A stretch of DNA of 64,000 nucleotides from CAVQBJ01 sp963819075 (GTDB taxonomy: Bacteria > Actinomycetota > Thermoleophilia > Solirubrobacterales > Solirubrobacteraceae), in the NCBI GenBank assembly GCA_963819075.1, contig CAWFUP010000001.1, positions 930,001 through 994,000 on the forward strand, read 5' to 3'. The notes beneath the pieces are model-generated. The model was not told the DNA's origin, ran no database searches, and worked only from the letters and a program-made list of their open reading frames with translations. A program made the translations under genes and the position numbers. Numbering within the stretch: the first letter of the stretch is position 1; every line of letters starts with the position of its first letter. Shown in pieces: positions 8,644 to 16,838 of this stretch.

Positions 8644-9193
8644 GCCTCCTCAGTCGCGGCGGCGCTTCCTGCGGCGCGCCAGCGAGGCGCTCGTCGGCCT
8701 CGCGGGCGCGCGCCTGGGCGTCGAGGCGATCGCGCCGGACGACGCCGAGGCGCAGACGTACTACACGTTCTGCGGGCACACCTACACGACCGCGTCGTGC
8801 CCGCATCCGACCGGCCTGCCGCGTGTCGATGCCCAGGGCTACCCATTGCGGGCCGGCGACGGCCATCCGATCGACGATCTCGGGCGACCGGTCAACGCCC
8901 TCGATCAGCCGGTGGACGCGAACGGCAACGTGCTCCTCGGCCCCGACCGCCAGCCGCTGCCTCGTGCGCCGCGCACCCGGCTGTGCCTCGACAACGTGCC
9001 GGCGCGCTTCGGCCTGAAGACCTACGAGGACGGCACGTGGCATCGCTGCTGCTCCGGGCACGTGCGCAAGCTGATGGACTGCTGCGCCTACACGAGCGTG
9101 CGGATCAACGGCGACGCGGCGCTGACCGGCTACTGCTACAGCGGCCGGAGCGTGTTCTGCGTCTATTACTACGACACGCAGGTGCCGTGTTGA
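8636..9193 (+). CDS. Tat-exported Cys-rich protein resembling methylamine dehydrogenase light chain (MauA-like)
   Basis: 185 residues from the GTG at 8636. The N terminus SRRRFLRRASEALVGLAG is a twin-arginine signal, as in MauA. The mature part has ten Cys (FCGH, SCPHP, RLCLD, RCCSG, MDCCAY, GYCYSG, VFCVYY, VPC end), comparable to the disulfide-rich MADH light chain. The double-Cys motifs, the C-terminal Tyr/Cys-rich region and the MauE-Trx partner upstream support the relationship. However only one Trp is left in the mature protein (GTWHRCC), whereas tryptophan tryptophylquinone needs two, so this cannot be a normal TTQ enzyme. A 45-residue Asp/Gly/Pro-rich insertion (about 60-105) is unusual. 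No heavy chain or MauG gene is nearby. Confidence 0.68.
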   Translation: MPEPPQSRRRFLRRASEALVGLAGARLGVEAIAPDDAEAQTYYTFCGHTYTTASCPHPTGLPRVDAQGYPLRAGDGHPIDDLGRPVNALDQPVDANGNVLLGPDRQPLPRAPRTRLCLDNVPARFGLKTYEDGTWHRCCSGHVRKLMDCCAYTSVRINGDAALTGYCYSGRSVFCVYYYDTQVPC

Positions 9194-10701
9194 GCGCGCT
9201 CGACGCGGCACTGGCGGCCACCGCGCTGCTGGCCGGCGTCACCGGTACGTGGTCGCCGTGTGGGCTGTCGACGATCGACACGCTGCGCGTCGGCGGCATG
9301 CACCGCGGCGGTCGCGCGGTCGCCGTCGCGATGACCGTCGTCTTCGCCGGCGGAGCGCTTGTCGGCGGCATCGTCACCTTCGCGACGCTCGGGGCTGTCG
9401 GCGCGCTCGTACAGCACGGCGGCAGCGCGGTGACCGTCGCCCTCGGCGTGGCGCTCGCGGCAGCGCTGCTCGAGGCCAGCGGGACGCGGATCCTGCCCCA
9501 GGTGCGCCGCCAGGTGCCAGAGCCGTGGCGACGCGGGCTGCCCGTCACCGTGGCCGCGGCGCTGTACGGGGTGCTGCTCGGACTCGCGTTCACGACCTTC
9601 GTGATGAGCTTCGCCGTGTGGGCACTGGCCGGCATGGTCGTGGCCCTCGGCAGCGTGCGGGCGGGCCTGGTGGTTGGGGTCGCCTTTGCCGTCGGTCGGG
9701 CGCTCCCGGTGATGCTGCTCGTGCCGATCGCCGACCTGCGGCGCGGACGGCGGCTCCTCGCCGGTCTGACCGAGCGGCCGTCGGCCCTGCGCGGCCTGCG
9801 GCTGCTCGACGCGGTGGCACTGACCGGTTGCGCGCTCGCGCTCGCCGGCCCCGCGAGCCTCGCCCAGAGTACGGCGGGGGGCTACACCGGCCAGGTGGAT
9901 CCGAGCGTCGCCGGCGGCGAGCTCGCCTGGCAGGAGCCGGGCGTCGGCGGGTTCGTGCGGAGCGGCGCGCAGGTGCTTGCGCTCCCGGGCGCCGATCCAG
10001 CGCTCGGCGGACCGTGGATCGCCTGGCGCGTCGGCAACACGATCACGGTGGCCGCGCGCAGCACGCTCGCACCGGCGTTCAGCGTGCCCGCGGTGGGCGC
10101 CGACGAGCTGGCGATCTCCGCCGGGTGGCTCGCCTACCGGGTGCCGCCGCCGCCCGGCGGGCCCGGCGGCTACACGATCTTCGCGACGCCGCTTCCGCCG
10201 GCCGGGCCCGCGTATGCGGTCGCCAGCGCCGCCGCGCCGAGCGAGATCGGGCGCCCGGCGCTTGGCGGCTCGACGCTCGTGTTCGCCGCCGCCGGGCGGC
10301 GCAGCCGGATCGTCACCGTCAACCTCATCACCGGCCGGCACACGACCGTGCGCAGCGCGGTCGCCGCGCAGCTGCTCAACCCCTCGTTGCTCGGCCAGCG
10401 GCTCCTGTACGTGCGCGTGGACGACTGCACGCAGGCGTTGCTGCTCGGTCCGGCGATCGTGGGCGGACGCGATCGCGTGCTCGCCTCCGGCGCCACCGAG
10501 GTGACTCGCGACGGGGGCTATCAGCCCGGTGCGATCCGCGAGGGCCGCACGCCTCATCACTGCGTCGGCCCGCTCGCCGGGCGCTATCGCCGCGTCGTGA
10601 GCTTCTGGACGACCGCCCTCGGTCCGCGCTCGGCCTACGTGACGGTGCTGACGAGCAGCGCCGCCGCGACGCAGGCGACGGTGCGACGGGTCCCGCGCTG
10701 A
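9187..10701 (+). CDS. CcdA-like membrane protein with C-terminal beta-rich (propeller-like) domain
   Basis: 504 residues if started at GTG 9187 (TTG 9190 also possible), overlapping the end of the MauA-like gene. Residues 1-230 contain about six TM helices, with a CcdA/DsbD-like first helix ending GVTGTWSPCGLS. A second membrane Cys at the usual CcdA position is not evident, so electron transfer across the membrane is uncertain. From about residue 240 the protein is soluble and made of repeating short beta segments (GGELAWQEPG, GGPWIAWRVGN, SAGWLAYRVP, GGSTLVFAAAG, LGQRLLYVRVD), resembling a TolB or beta-propeller domain facing outside. The fusion and gene order suggest it completes a three-gene secretion and disulfide cassette (inference). 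Confidence 0.72.
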   Translation: MLSALDAALAATALLAGVTGTWSPCGLSTIDTLRVGGMHRGGRAVAVAMTVVFAGGALVGGIVTFATLGAVGALVQHGGSAVTVALGVALAAALLEASGTRILPQVRRQVPEPWRRGLPVTVAAALYGVLLGLAFTTFVMSFAVWALAGMVVALGSVRAGLVVGVAFAVGRALPVMLLVPIADLRRGRRLLAGLTERPSALRGLRLLDAVALTGCALALAGPASLAQSTAGGYTGQVDPSVAGGELAWQEPGVGGFVRSGAQVLALPGADPALGGPWIAWRVGNTITVAARSTLAPAFSVPAVGADELAISAGWLAYRVPPPPGGPGGYTIFATPLPPAGPAYAVASAAAPSEIGRPALGGSTLVFAAAGRRSRIVTVNLITGRHTTVRSAVAAQLLNPSLLGQRLLYVRVDDCTQALLLGPAIVGGRDRVLASGATEVTRDGGYQPGAIREGRTPHHCVGPLAGRYRRVVSFWTTALGPRSAYVTVLTSSAAATQATVRRVPR

Positions 10702-10708
10702 CGGGGCG

Positions 10709-11593
10709 CTATGCGCGAGCGTCAAGCGGCGTCGTGCAGGCGAGCCCGGCGAGCAGCCGCGCGGCGATCCCCTGCAGCGTCTGCTGGCCGTAGAGGTGGG
10801 TGCCGTCGTCGAGCGTCATGATCGCCAGCGCGACGCGGTCGGGGCCGCGCGTCAGGAGCGCCACCTGGTGGTCGACCGCCCCGGTGCCGGAGCCCCAGCC
10901 GCTCTTGAAGTACAGCTGCCACCCCGCCGGTGCCACGCGAGCGACGCCCCAGCGTTGCCACGAGACGATCGTGGCCAGCAGGTGCAGCGCGTAGCCGCGG
11001 TGCAGCGGCGCGATGTAGCGGTCGATGTGCAGCCAGAATCGCGTCTGATCGTCGGCATCGATCTGCGACAGGCCCCAGATCGGCGCCGGTGAGAAGCGGC
11101 GCATGCCGACGCGACGGGCCAGCGCGACGAGGCTGGCGTCGCCGACGATGTTACGCACCTCGGTGGCGGCCACGTTGTCAGACCAGCGGATCATCGGTTC
11201 CAGCAGCGCGCGATCGTGGGCGCTGAGTGGGCGGTCGCGCACCGACGCCCGGTCGAGGTAGGCGGTCATGAGCATCGCCTTGAGCACGCTGGCCGAAGGG
11301 ACCGTGACCTGCGAGCGATAGCCCCAATAGCGGTGCGCGGTGCGTACGGCGAAGGAGATGTCCCCGCGGCGCCCGCGCGCGTAGGTGATCGCCGCGCGCA
11401 GGCCGGGCCGCCACGATGGTGGCGCGGCCGTCGGTACGGTTGGGCGCAGACAGCTCGCGGCGTGGCGCCGGGGTGCGGAGGCGACGGCGGGGATCACGCC
11501 CACCGCGAGCGCCACGGCCACGGCCGCCATCAGCGAGACCGCGGCGCGGGCTCGAATCGGCCGGCTGAGATGCGGGCCTGCCACATGCGGCAC
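10709..11593 (-). CDS. Beta-lactamase-like serine hydrolase, secreted
   Basis: 294 residues from GTG 11593; GTG 11584 and ATG 11530 are alternatives. A basic and hydrophobic N terminus (VSLMAAVAVALAVGVIPAVASA) is a signal peptide. The three class A serine beta-lactamase/DD-peptidase motifs are present: SASVLKAML (SxxK), SDN in RWSDNVAATE, and KSG in YFKSGWGSGTG. The Glu166 loop of true class A enzymes is not clearly identifiable. Such proteins in actinobacteria may hydrolyse beta-lactams or act on wall peptides; I would not call resistance. It is convergent with the CcdA-like gene, 7 bp apart. Confidence 0.85.
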   Translation of the reverse strand: MPHVAGPHLSRPIRARAAVSLMAAVAVALAVGVIPAVASAPRRHAASCLRPTVPTAAPPSWRPGLRAAITYARGRRGDISFAVRTAHRYWGYRSQVTVPSASVLKAMLMTAYLDRASVRDRPLSAHDRALLEPMIRWSDNVAATEVRNIVGDASLVALARRVGMRRFSPAPIWGLSQIDADDQTRFWLHIDRYIAPLHRGYALHLLATIVSWQRWGVARVAPAGWQLYFKSGWGSGTGAVDHQVALLTRGPDRVALAIMTLDDGTHLYGQQTLQGIAARLLAGLACTTPLDARA

Positions 11594-11692
11594 TCTACGC
11601 CCGGGCTCCCATTGCGCCCGGCGTCGGACGGTGAGAGAGTGGCGCCACCGACCCGGCCGACCCTGGTCGGGCCACGAGTGAGAGGAGTTCGC

Positions 11693-12055
11693 ATGGCCGA
11701 TCGGATGCTGTTCGTCGGGTGGGGTGCCGTCGCCCGCGGATCGGAGGAGCGGGCGCTCGAGGTGTTCAACGAGGCGCTCGGGATCCTGGGGCGACGCCAG
11801 CAGGAGGGCCGCATCGAGGGCTTCGATGTCCACCTGCTCGAGCCCAACGGCGACCTGGCGGGGTACATCGAGATTCACGGCACCCCCGAGCAGATCACGA
11901 CACTGCGAAACGATGACGAGTTCCGGCGCAATACGATCGACGCGCAGCTGAGCGTCGACGGCATCCGCCACATCGAGGGGTTCACCAACGAGGCGGTCGC
12001 TCGCCAGATGGGCCTCTACCAGGAAGCCACTGCTCAGGTTCCGCAGCGCGCCTGA
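11693..12055 (+). CDS. Conserved hypothetical protein (possible alpha-beta barrel fold)
   Basis: 120 residues. GAGAGGAG 5-8 nt before the ATG at 11693 fixes the start. The protein is soluble; the pattern MLFVGWGAV / EERALEVFNEALGILGRRQ / IEGFDVHLLEPNGDLAGYIEIHG / EQITTLRNDDEFRRNTIDAQL alternates strands and helices like small dimeric alpha-beta barrel proteins. No catalytic motif is apparent. It stands alone, divergent from the beta-lactamase-like gene with 99 bp between starts. Confidence 0.75.
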   Translation: MADRMLFVGWGAVARGSEERALEVFNEALGILGRRQQEGRIEGFDVHLLEPNGDLAGYIEIHGTPEQITTLRNDDEFRRNTIDAQLSVDGIRHIEGFTNEAVARQMGLYQEATAQVPQRA

Positions 12056-12181
12056 GCCGGACATTCGCCGAGCGCAGGGCGTCGCAACAAATGTGCTGTC
12101 CCACGGTTAAGGAGTGCGGCGGGGTGCCGATCACACAGGGAGGTCGAAGGCCTCCCCGGCTTCGCACCCCGAGACGTTGCC

Positions 12182-12409
12182 ATGCCCGACGACCCGATCC
12201 AACAGCACATACATGCGGCGGCCTCGCGCTCGGCTGCCGAGTCGCGACGACTGGCCGAGCGGATGGTCGCTCGCTGCTGGCCGGGCGGCTCGGGCGACCG
12301 CAGCGAGCCGGCGGCTCGTGCCTGGCTGGCGCAATGGCGCCCGGCGCGCGTTGGGCCGGCGCTGCCGGTGTGTGTCTGCGCCGACGGGCGCTGCGGCGTC
12401 TGCAACTAG
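12182..12409 (+). CDS. Small Cys-tailed hypothetical protein
   Basis: 75 residues. An amphipathic N-terminal half (QQHIHAAASRSAAESRRLAERM) is followed by a Trp-containing region and a striking C-terminal cluster of four Cys in CVCADGRCGVCN, which could bind a metal or Fe-S cluster (inference). The ribosome site is weak. It ends 14 bp before the convergent PAP2 gene. Not a family I recognise; it may be real because of the composition and the compact Cys motif. Confidence 0.5.
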   Translation: MPDDPIQQHIHAAASRSAAESRRLAERMVARCWPGGSGDRSEPAARAWLAQWRPARVGPALPVCVCADGRCGVCN

Positions 12410-12423
12410 GGCGGTCGGGTTCC

Positions 12424-13329
12424 TCAGAACTCGCCCGGGGCCTCGGAAGCCAGGGCCACGGCCGCCGGGAGCCCCTCGCGTGATTCGCGGCGCGCGAGGA
12501 GACGGTCCGCGGCCACGAACGCGAGCGCGATCAGCAACACGCCGGTGAGCCCGTCGGCGAGGTAGTGGTTGGCCGTGGCCATCACGGCGAACAGGGTCAG
12601 GAACGGGTACACGACGATGAGCGCCCGCGCCCAGCGGCGCCGGTACAGCACCCACAACGCGGTGGCCGCCCAGACCGCCCAGGCGATGTGCAGCGAGGGC
12701 AGCGCCGTCAGCTGGTTGGAGTCCAGCGCCGTCGCCCCGAAGTGCCACACCGGCTGGCCCAGGCTGAGCGAGACGAGGTCGTGGTAGCCCTGGCCGGCGA
12801 GCATCCTCGGTGGGGCCACGGGCCAGCTCCAGAACACGGCGAGCGCGGCCAGATTCGCGAGCACGAGGGCGAGGCGCAGACGCGGGACGAGCAGCGGGTG
12901 TCGCCACCACACCCAGATGAGGACGCCGAACGTGACGATCGCGTGAACGTTGTAGTACCAGAACACCGTCACGTCGCGAAGCGTGTGCTCGGACGCCAGC
13001 CACACGTTGAGCGCGTGCTCGGGAGCGATGCGCAGGGCGCGCTCGAGCGCGAGCACGCTGCGACCGTGCGATTCGGCGGCCTGCTGGCGGACGGGGGCGA
13101 GGTTGTTGATCGCGTCGAACCCGAACCACAGCCAGGCGACGAACAGGGCATCGATCAGCGGCCGACGCGTTCCGCGCGGCGCCGGCACGAACCCGAGGCG
13201 GCGCGCGAGCGCCGTGACACGCGCTGCCGCCGCGTCGCCGAAGCCCGCGCGCGGGAGATCGATCGCGGCCGCGCCGCCGGTGGGCTCGGCGTCCGTGACG
13301 CTCGCGCGCAATTCGCCAACGTCGGGCAC
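12424..13329 (-). CDS. PAP2-family membrane phosphatase (inositol phosphorylceramide synthase-like)
   Basis: 301 residues, about six TM helices. The C-terminal half carries the PAP2 catalytic motifs of the Aur1/IPC-synthase-like subgroup: LPSLHIAWAVWAA (motif 2, His as proton donor) and TANHYLADGLTG (motif 3, His nucleophile with Asp), preceded by WPVAPPRML. Such proteins act on the outer side of the membrane on lipid phosphates or transfer phospho-head groups. The N-terminal 60 residues are soluble. The start at 13329 fits the usual length. No neighbour reveals the lipid substrate. Confidence 0.85.
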   Translation of the reverse strand: MPDVGELRASVTDAEPTGGAAAIDLPRAGFGDAAAARVTALARRLGFVPAPRGTRRPLIDALFVAWLWFGFDAINNLAPVRQQAAESHGRSVLALERALRIAPEHALNVWLASEHTLRDVTVFWYYNVHAIVTFGVLIWVWWRHPLLVPRLRLALVLANLAALAVFWSWPVAPPRMLAGQGYHDLVSLSLGQPVWHFGATALDSNQLTALPSLHIAWAVWAATALWVLYRRRWARALIVVYPFLTLFAVMATANHYLADGLTGVLLIALAFVAADRLLARRESREGLPAAVALASEAPGEF

Positions 13330-13365
13330 CGCGCCAGCGTACCCGCCGGGGGCGCGGCGACGGTG

Positions 13366-14520
13366 TCAGCCGGACTGCAGCGCGCGCTCGCGGGCGCGCT
13401 GGCGCAGGGTCCGTGACATCCACCAGCCGAGCAGCCCGAGGACGACCAACGGGGCCAGCACGGCGAGCGCCACGATCGCGACGGCGAGGCTCACCTGCAG
13501 GACGTCGAGCGCGTCGTGAAGACTGGTGCGCAGCGTCCCATCGGCGCGAGCGGACGGGGTCGGCGCCGGCTGCAGCGTGACCGCGAGCGTCGCCGTGCGG
13601 GCCTGGCTGCTGAGCGCGTCAACCGCGCGAAGCTCGGCCGCGATCAGGCCGTTGAGCGCATCGATGCGGTCGTGCAGGCTCGCCGTCTCATTCGGCGTCG
13701 TCGCTCGCCCGAGCGCCACGAACAGGGCGTCGCGCTCGCCGCGACTGGCCTGAAGGCGCGAGGTCGCCTGGTGGTAGGCGTCGGTGATGTCCTGCGTGCT
13801 CTGGTTCAGCGACTGCACGCGGGCGAGGCGGGACAGCGTCGCGATCAGTTGCGAGAGGCTGCCCGACGGCACGGTGAGGCTGAACGTGGCCAGGCTCGCG
13901 CTCCCCGCCTCGCTCACGTTCGAGGTCTGCACGACGCCGCCGAGCTGCTCGGTGCCGGCCACGATCTCATTGGCGACCTGGGCGAACGAGGGGACGCCGG
14001 TCGCCAGCGTCAGAGTGGCCGCGCGCTGCTGCAGACGAGCGCTGCCGGCCGGTCCGGCCGCCGGGGCGTTCACCTCGGGACTGGCGGTCGCGGCGCTTGG
14101 CGGGACGGCCGGCGCCACCGCTGGCGCGATGCCCACGCCCCGTGCCGACAATGACTCCTGGGTGACGGTTCCCGATTGGGTGGCCGCGTTGATGCTCACG
14201 ACCACGACGGCGGCGACGGCGGCGAACGCGACCGCGCTTGCGGCGGCGATGCGCCGGCGTCGGTACGGCGTTGGCGTCGCCGGTGCGGCGACGCGATCGC
14301 GTCGCCTGCGCCGCCACGGCGCGTCCGGCGACGCGGCGGCGGACAACCGATCGTCGAGGCGCGCCGCGATGTCGTCGTCGAGCCTCGGTGCCTCGGCGCG
14401 CACCGACGCGACGAGCGCGGCCAGCTCGAGATCGCTCGCCGCGACGGGCTCCTCGGCGAGGATCCGGTCGAGCGCGGCCAGCTCGGCGGCATCGGCCGCC
14501 TCGACCTCACGGCGTCGCAT
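13366..14520 (-). CDS. DUF4349 membrane protein, putative anti-sigma factor
   Basis: 384 residues. The N-terminal 65 residues are acidic and helical (AAELAALDRILAEEPVAASD), like the sigma-binding segment of actinobacterial anti-sigma proteins. A TM helix lies at about 100-117 (SAVAFAAVAAVVVVSI). An extracytoplasmic DUF4349 region follows, about 165-330, containing a coiled coil (SRLQASRGERDALF, HDRIDALNGLIAAELRAVDALSS). A second TM lies at about 345-368 (VAIVALAVLAPLVVLGLLGWW). Its start overlaps the end of the ECF sigma gene by 14 bp, so the two are translated together and probably function as sigma/anti-sigma pair (inference from arrangement). Confidence 0.8.
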   Translation of the reverse strand: MRRREVEAADAAELAALDRILAEEPVAASDLELAALVASVRAEAPRLDDDIAARLDDRLSAAASPDAPWRRRRRDRVAAPATPTPYRRRRIAAASAVAFAAVAAVVVVSINAATQSGTVTQESLSARGVGIAPAVAPAVPPSAATASPEVNAPAAGPAGSARLQQRAATLTLATGVPSFAQVANEIVAGTEQLGGVVQTSNVSEAGSASLATFSLTVPSGSLSQLIATLSRLARVQSLNQSTQDITDAYHQATSRLQASRGERDALFVALGRATTPNETASLHDRIDALNGLIAAELRAVDALSSQARTATLAVTLQPAPTPSARADGTLRTSLHDALDVLQVSLAVAIVALAVLAPLVVLGLLGWWMSRTLRQRARERALQSG

Positions 14521-15064
14521 CGCACACCTCCCGCAGTCGTGTGAGCGCGCGCGACAGGCGCGTGCCCGCGTTCGTCTCGCTGGTGCGCAGCACCTGCGCC
14601 AGCTCGGCGTTGGTCAGGCGGCCGAGGAACTTCAGCAGGATCACCTCGCGCTCGCGTGGGTTCAGCCGGCGCAGACCGGCGCGCACGACGAGGCGGCGCT
14701 CGGCAAGATCGGGGTCGTCGTCGGGCAGGGGCGCGTCAGCGACGACCTCGCCGAGCAGCGCCGTGCCGCGCTTGCGGCGGCGCAGCTCGTCAAGCGCCGC
14801 GTTGCGCGCGATCGCGAACAGCCAGGCCCGCTCGCTGCCGCGCGAGGCGTCGAAGCGCCCGCGGCCACGCAGCACGCGCTCGAAGGCGAGCGCGGTGACG
14901 TCCTCGGCGGCGGTGCGGTCGCCCAGCAGCGAGGCGACGTAGCCGTAGACGTCGGCCCGGCACGTGCGGTAGAGCGCCTCGAAGCGCTCGTGGCCGGCAG
15001 GGCCGGGCCGCGGGGCGGTGGCTGGAGCGCTCACGCGGCGCGGCTTCGCGGCGGGTTCATACAC
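14507..15064 (-). CDS. ECF-type RNA polymerase sigma factor
   Basis: 185 residues starting at GTG 15064. Region 2 (FEALYRTCRADVYGYVASLLGD, then RAWLFAIARNAALDELRRRKR) and region 4 (LNPREREVILLKFLGRLTNAELAQVL, a helix-turn-helix) are clear, and no extra domain is present. It is the upstream partner of the DUF4349 protein, overlapping it. A perfect palindrome covers its start codon. The divergently transcribed TIG-domain genes begin 137 bp away, so the sigma factor may control them as well as itself (inference). Confidence 0.92.
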   Translation of the reverse strand: MYEPAAKPRRVSAPATAPRPGPAGHERFEALYRTCRADVYGYVASLLGDRTAAEDVTALAFERVLRGRGRFDASRGSERAWLFAIARNAALDELRRRKRGTALLGEVVADAPLPDDDPDLAERRLVVRAGLRRLNPREREVILLKFLGRLTNAELAQVLRTSETNAGTRLSRALTRLREVCDATP

Positions 15065-15075
15065 GTACTACGTGT
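15061..15075. promoter_or_regulatory. Perfect 15-bp palindrome over the ECF sigma start codon
   Basis: ACACGTACTACGTGT: 7-bp arms around one central base, spanning the GTG start (15062-15064) of the sigma gene. Its position suits a repressor operator or a leader-RNA structure limiting translation. Confidence 0.45.
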
Positions 15076-15115
15076 GAGACGGCGATTCATCACACGAGGA
15101 TCCGCTCAGAAGGTC

Positions 15116-15144
15116 TTGACAAACGGGAGGATTTCCAAGAGAGT
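15116..15144 (+). promoter_or_regulatory. Possible promoter of the first TIG-protein gene
   Basis: TTGACA at 15116-15121 with a weak -10 (GAGAGT, 17-bp spacing) lies 58 bp before the GTG start. The -35 is a perfect sigma-70 match but the -10 is poor, so an alternative sigma is possible. Confidence 0.35.
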
Positions 15145-15201
15145 CGCAGACGGCTGGCCGGGGCGGGACCCGGCTGGGTCTCGACGGGAGGGAGACCGAT
15201 C

Positions 15202-16800
15202 GTGGGCGGGACGCGGGCTCTGTCGGTGCGCTGGCTTCTGATGTGCGGAGTCGTGTCGTCGTTGCTGGTGGCGGCGGTCGCGGCTCCGACGACGTCGGCG
15301 GCGTCGGCGGCCGGGACGCAGACGGGGACGATCTGGATTCCGTTGTACTGCGCGCTGTCGCCGTCGATCGACATCGATGTCGGCGCGGCGTTCACGGTGA
15401 CGGTGCCCACGTCGGTGACGCCCGGTGAGCAGTTCGATCTGCAGAAGGCGGTCGCGACGATCGATCTTCCGCCGAGCGCGATCCAGTCCTCGCAGGCTCC
15501 GTTCCACAACCCCGACCTGGTCGAGGGCGCCGTCACCAGGTTCGACACCGAACTGACCAATGCGATCGCGCCGACGCTGGTCAACGCGGACACGTCGCGC
15601 ACGACGGACGGTCCGGCGTTCGTGAATGACCCGACCGGGGTGCCGAACACGCCGGCGACGCCGGGTACATGGGTCGAGCCTGCGCCGCAGACCGGTGGCG
15701 GCGTGTCCTCGGATCCGAACGTCGGTAATCCGACGGGTTTGACGGCGGTGGTGAACCTGGTCGCGGCGGCGCAGCCGCCGAACGCGGATGCTCCCAGTCC
15801 GCTTGACCCGTTGGTCAACGGTGGCAGCCCGCTGGGTGGCTTTGCCGACTTCCCCGAGGCGCCGCTTGAGGGCGTGTTCTCGTGGGGGTATACGCCGTTG
15901 ACGCCGACCGGCACCGTGACCAACAGCGCGTATGCGCCGGCACCGGGTACCGGGGGTGGCACGACGCCGACGTCCGGCGCGCCGGACCCGGTGAGCATCG
16001 GCCCGATCGAGGTCACCGGTCCGGTCGGTGGGGTCGTGACGCTGAGCATCGGCCACCCGGAGGTCTCCCCCTCTGGGGTCATCTTGTCGCCCCCTCGGCC
16101 CCTCCCCGCGGTCGACAACGACATCTTCTTCCACGAGACGACCGGCACGTTGGCCGGGCAGTGGAGCGGGGACACGCCCGTGGAGTGCGGCATCGACACC
16201 ACCAGTTCGGCCGTGCCCTCGCCGGACCCGGAGTACCTCCGGGTCTCGACGGGCATCCAGATCCCGATCGTGTCGCCGCCGCCGCCGACGATCACCTCGG
16301 TCGCTCCCGCGAACGGGCCCACGGCCGGCGGGAACTCGGTGACGATCACCGGCACGAACTTCGATCCGACGGCGGCCAACGACACGGTCGACTTCGGCTC
16401 GACGGCGGCGACGGTGACGGCGGCGTCGGCGACGTCGTTGACCGTGACGGTGCCGGCGGGTGCGGCGGGTGCGGTGCCGGTGACGGTCACGACGGCGGGC
16501 GGTGCGTCGAACGCGACGGTGACGTACACGTACGTGGCCGTCAATGCGCCGGTGGTGAGCGGTGTGTTCCCGCGTTCGGGCGGTCCGTTCTCGCTTGTGT
16601 TCGTCTCGGGCAAGAACCTCGCCGGGGCGTCGGAGGTCGCGTTTGGCGGCAAGCCGGCGCTGTTCGTGGGCCTCGGTGCCCGGTTCGTGCTTGCGTTGGC
16701 TCCGACGGGCGTGAGCGGGACGGTGGACGTGCAGGTCACGACGACGGCCGGGACGAGCGCTCCGTCAGGCGCGGACCGGTTCACGTACCGGCGTCGCTGA
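15202..16800 (+). CDS. Secreted IPT/TIG-domain protein, paralogue 1
   Basis: 532 residues. The GTG start at 15202 is preceded by GGAGGGAGA. A signal peptide is evident (VVSSLLVAAVAAPTTSAASA). The mature N-terminal region, about 35-350, is of unknown family: GTIWIPLYCALSPSIDIDVG, FHNPDLVEGAVTRFDTEL, VVNLVAAAQPPNADAPSPL. From about 360 come two tandem IPT/TIG immunoglobulin-like domains (TITSVAPANGPTAGGNSVTI and PVVSGVFPRSGGPFSLVFVSG). The protein is probably extracellular or wall-associated. The next gene is a paralogue with near-identical length and order of segments, 38 bp downstream of the stop, so the pair arose by tandem duplication and is likely co-transcribed. Confidence 0.85.
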   Translation: MGGTRALSVRWLLMCGVVSSLLVAAVAAPTTSAASAAGTQTGTIWIPLYCALSPSIDIDVGAAFTVTVPTSVTPGEQFDLQKAVATIDLPPSAIQSSQAPFHNPDLVEGAVTRFDTELTNAIAPTLVNADTSRTTDGPAFVNDPTGVPNTPATPGTWVEPAPQTGGGVSSDPNVGNPTGLTAVVNLVAAAQPPNADAPSPLDPLVNGGSPLGGFADFPEAPLEGVFSWGYTPLTPTGTVTNSAYAPAPGTGGGTTPTSGAPDPVSIGPIEVTGPVGGVVTLSIGHPEVSPSGVILSPPRPLPAVDNDIFFHETTGTLAGQWSGDTPVECGIDTTSSAVPSPDPEYLRVSTGIQIPIVSPPPPTITSVAPANGPTAGGNSVTITGTNFDPTAANDTVDFGSTAATVTAASATSLTVTVPAGAAGAVPVTVTTAGGASNATVTYTYVAVNAPVVSGVFPRSGGPFSLVFVSGKNLAGASEVAFGGKPALFVGLGARFVLALAPTGVSGTVDVQVTTTAGTSAPSGADRFTYRRR

Positions 16801-16838
16801 CGCGAACCGGTGTCACTTCGATGGGAGGGTGGATGACG

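Noticed and set aside
8636..9193. Functional methylamine dehydrogenase light chain
   Set aside because: Only one Trp is present in the mature protein and MauB/MauG are not adjacent, so a TTQ enzyme is not supported; kept as MauA-like only.
10709..11593. Antibiotic-resistance beta-lactamase
   Set aside because: SxxK, SDN and KSG motifs are present but the Glu166 loop is not clear, and many actinobacterial relatives are peptidases or have unknown substrates.
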